DNA of 64,000 nucleotides from JAAYYM01 sp964631375 (lineage in GTDB: Bacteria; Bacillota; Clostridia; Lachnospirales; Lachnospiraceae): contig CAZVYQ010000009.1 of assembly GCA_964631375.1 (NCBI GenBank), positions 1 to 64,000 on the forward strand, in the 5' to 3' direction. Of this stretch, positions 62,498 to 64,000 are shown in pieces. The notes under the pieces are model-generated. The model had not been told where the DNA came from. It ran no database searches and worked only from the letters and a program-made list of their open reading frames with translations. The position numbers and the translations under genes are program-made. Every line of letters starts with the position of its first letter. The first letter of the stretch is position 1.

Positions 62498-63346
62498 ATG
62501 ATACAGGTCAATGATCTTTATTTCAGTTATGGAAAGAAACCATTTATTGAAAATCTGCAGTTCGAAGTCAGAGAAGGAGAAATTTTTGGGTTTTTGGGAC
62601 CAAGCGGAGCAGGAAAAAGTACCTTACAGAAGATACTGATTGGTATGCTGCCTGCCTATCGTGGAAGTGTAACCGTTATGGGAACAGAGGTACGCACCGC
62701 GGATCACAGATATTATGAACGAATCGGAATTGATTTTGAATTTCCAAGTCTCTATGAGAAGCTGACTGCTATGGAGAATCTGAGATTTTTCGCATCCTTA
62801 TATCAAAATGTTGATACAGATCTGATGAGGTTGTTGGAGAATGTTGGTTTACATAATGATGCGGATAAAAAAGTGAGCGATTTCTCTAAGGGAATGAAAA
62901 GCCGATTGAATTTTGTAAAGGCTCTGATTCATAAACCAAGACTGCTATTTTTGGATGAGCCAACGAGTGGTTTGGACCCGTCTAACAGTCGTATGATGAA
63001 GGATATGATCCTGGAACAAAAGAGAGAAGGAACCACAATTATCCTCACAACTCATAACATGCAGGATGCACAGGAACTGTGCGACAGAGTTGCTTTTATA
63101 GTAGATGGTTCGGTAAAAGCCTTGGATACACCACATAATCTGATTATGCAAAGAGGTGCAGGTACTCTGGAATACACTTACCTGAAGGATGGTGCAGAGT
63201 GTACCGGTGAGTGCGCCTTGAGACAGACCGGTGAAGATGGTATTTTAATAAGCTTGATGCAAGGAGGAGATCTTCTGACTGTTCATTCCAAGGAACCGAA
63301 TCTGGGAGACATATTCATGGAAGTGACAGGCAGAAAGCTTGCATAG
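62498..63346 (+). CDS. ABC transporter ATP-binding protein (drug-export type)
   Basis: ATPase of 282 residues with Walker A FLGPSGAGKSTLQKILIG, signature VSDFSKGMKSRLNFVKALI (LSGGQ replaced by FSKGM, common in this group), Walker B LLFLDEPTSGLDPSN and switch LTTHNMQDAQEL. The C-terminal 70 residues match regulatory tails of fluoroquinolone-type exporters. The permease follows after nine bases. Confidence 0.92.
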   Translation: MIQVNDLYFSYGKKPFIENLQFEVREGEIFGFLGPSGAGKSTLQKILIGMLPAYRGSVTVMGTEVRTADHRYYERIGIDFEFPSLYEKLTAMENLRFFASLYQNVDTDLMRLLENVGLHNDADKKVSDFSKGMKSRLNFVKALIHKPRLLFLDEPTSGLDPSNSRMMKDMILEQKREGTTIILTTHNMQDAQELCDRVAFIVDGSVKALDTPHNLIMQRGAGTLEYTYLKDGAECTGECALRQTGEDGILISLMQGGDLLTVHSKEPNLGDIFMEVTGRKLA

Positions 63347-63355
63347 GAGGCAGCG

Positions 63356-64000
63356 ATGAGACTTTTACATTTGATTAAAGGAGATTTTTCTTTTCAGCGA
63401 AAGTATGGAATATGGCTTGTCTATCTTGTGTTCTCAATAGTTTACATAACCACACTTCGCTTGTTGCCTGTAAGTGCGTCACAGATTGCAGGATCTATTA
63501 TGGTATACACTGATCCGGCAGCAATGGGATTGTTTTTTATGGGTGCGATCGTGCTTTTGGAGAAAAGTCAGCGGGTGAACTGTTCTCTTGCTGTTTCACC
63601 GATCACAGTTGACGAATATATCATCAGCAAGGTGTTAACCTTGATGGCAACAGGAACAATTGTCGGTGTTCTCATTTTATTATTGGGTGGTGTGAGAAGT
63701 ACAGTCTGGACTATACCGGGGATTGCTCTTGGTTCTGTATTATTCTCCTTATGTGGTGTATTTGTGGCATCCAAGGTATCCAGTTTGAATTTCTTTGCCA
63801 TTATCACAGTTCCGTTTGAAATTGTGATCACTGTACCGGCAGTTTTGTATCTGTTCGGATATTTTCAATCAGACTGGCTGATCCTTCATCCCGGAATTGC
63901 TGCGATTCGACTGATCATTGGGATGGACCAAATGAATGCTTTGTGTCTGTTATCAATGGTCATTTGGGATGTGCTTGTATACATTCCATGCAGAGGGGCA
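63356..64000 (+). CDS. ABC-2 type permease, cut by the window end
   Basis: The open frame from ATG 63356 runs 215 codons to the window end without stop. It starts MRLLHLIKGDFSFQRKYGIW and has about five to six membrane helices so far; GGAGG lies upstream. It resembles the fluoroquinolone export permease group and partners the ATPase just before. The C terminus is outside the window. Confidence 0.85.
   Translation, partial: MRLLHLIKGDFSFQRKYGIWLVYLVFSIVYITTLRLLPVSASQIAGSIMVYTDPAAMGLFFMGAIVLLEKSQRVNCSLAVSPITVDEYIISKVLTLMATGTIVGVLILLLGGVRSTVWTIPGIALGSVLFSLCGVFVASKVSSLNFFAIITVPFEIVITVPAVLYLFGYFQSDWLILHPGIAAIRLIIGMDQMNALCLLSMVIWDVLVYIPCRGA

Noticed and set aside
1..64000. CRISPR arrays, tRNA or rRNA genes, prophage and IS elements
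   Set aside because: No regularly spaced repeats, cloverleaf-like sequences, rRNA landmarks, transposase or phage structural genes were recognised by reading; a dedicated tRNA scan was not possible.

Overview
The window looks like chromosomal DNA of an anaerobic, low-to-mid GC Gram-positive Clostridium relative, most likely a gut or rumen Lachnospiraceae. Supporting signs are FabK (FMN enoyl reductase) as the only enoyl-ACP reductase in the fatty-acid cluster, a one-chain PurL of about 1,255 residues, QueH, a CD1871A-type small CXXC protein, strong AGGAGG ribosome sites, sigma-A promoters with 17-bp spacers and dense same-strand operons. This assignment is inference from gene content; no rRNA, tRNA, phage, IS element or CRISPR array was seen.

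Region by region: (1) 1-10 kb is a deoxy-sugar, probably L-fucose, catabolic cluster: a two-permease sugar ABC transporter with its lipoprotein, FucU mutarotase, an unknown protein, a FucA-type aldolase, a DeoR regulator, a RhaB-type kinase and a KdgT-like permease. No isomerase is present; it may lie upstream. (2) An antisense degenerate-EAL/HDOD signalling gene follows. (3) 11.4-21.2 kb is a near-complete type II fatty-acid synthesis operon (acpP-fabK-fabD-fabG-fabF-accB-fabZ-accC-accD-accA plus an AMP-forming acyl-CoA synthetase); fabH is absent. Its likely promoter has a perfect GC-rich palindrome between -35 and -10. (4) 21-30.4 kb holds an ArsB/NhaD-type ion transporter, a cytidylate-kinase-like protein, MerR and LytTR regulators, a broken M13 metallopeptidase lipoprotein gene and an FtsX/LolD-type ABC system. 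(5) 30.5-33 kb is an MBOAT/DHHW pair for O-acylation of an envelope glycan. (6) 33-45 kb carries mainly housekeeping and stress genes: a YtrA-type regulator with clpC, radA, a TetR regulator, purL, a GGDEF/EAL protein and queH. (7) 45-50.5 kb contains an AraC regulator divergent from a DapF homologue whose two catalytic cysteines are both serine, an iron-sulfur aldo/keto reductase, and a thiol/electron-transfer operon (TlpA lipoprotein, 48-residue CXXC membrane protein, polyferredoxin, small membrane protein). (8) 50.5-53 kb is a looser region with a FlxA-like coiled-coil protein, an Rpn-family nuclease gene, a remnant of a second Rpn copy and an unrelated gene fragment. (9) 53-64 kb has argS, a hybrid histidine kinase, an ABC-2 exporter operon, an esterase lipoprotein, a PlsC acyltransferase, a GH5 glycosidase without signal peptide and a second ABC exporter cut by the window end.

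The most unusual items are the Ser/Ser DapF homologue with its own AraC-type regulator, the palindrome inside the fab promoter, the small thiol-redox operon with a frame-shifted last gene, the decayed M13 and Rpn genes, the terminator embedded in the araC coding sequence, and the inverted repeat overlapping the argS start site. No clearly new multi-gene defence or mobile system was recognised.
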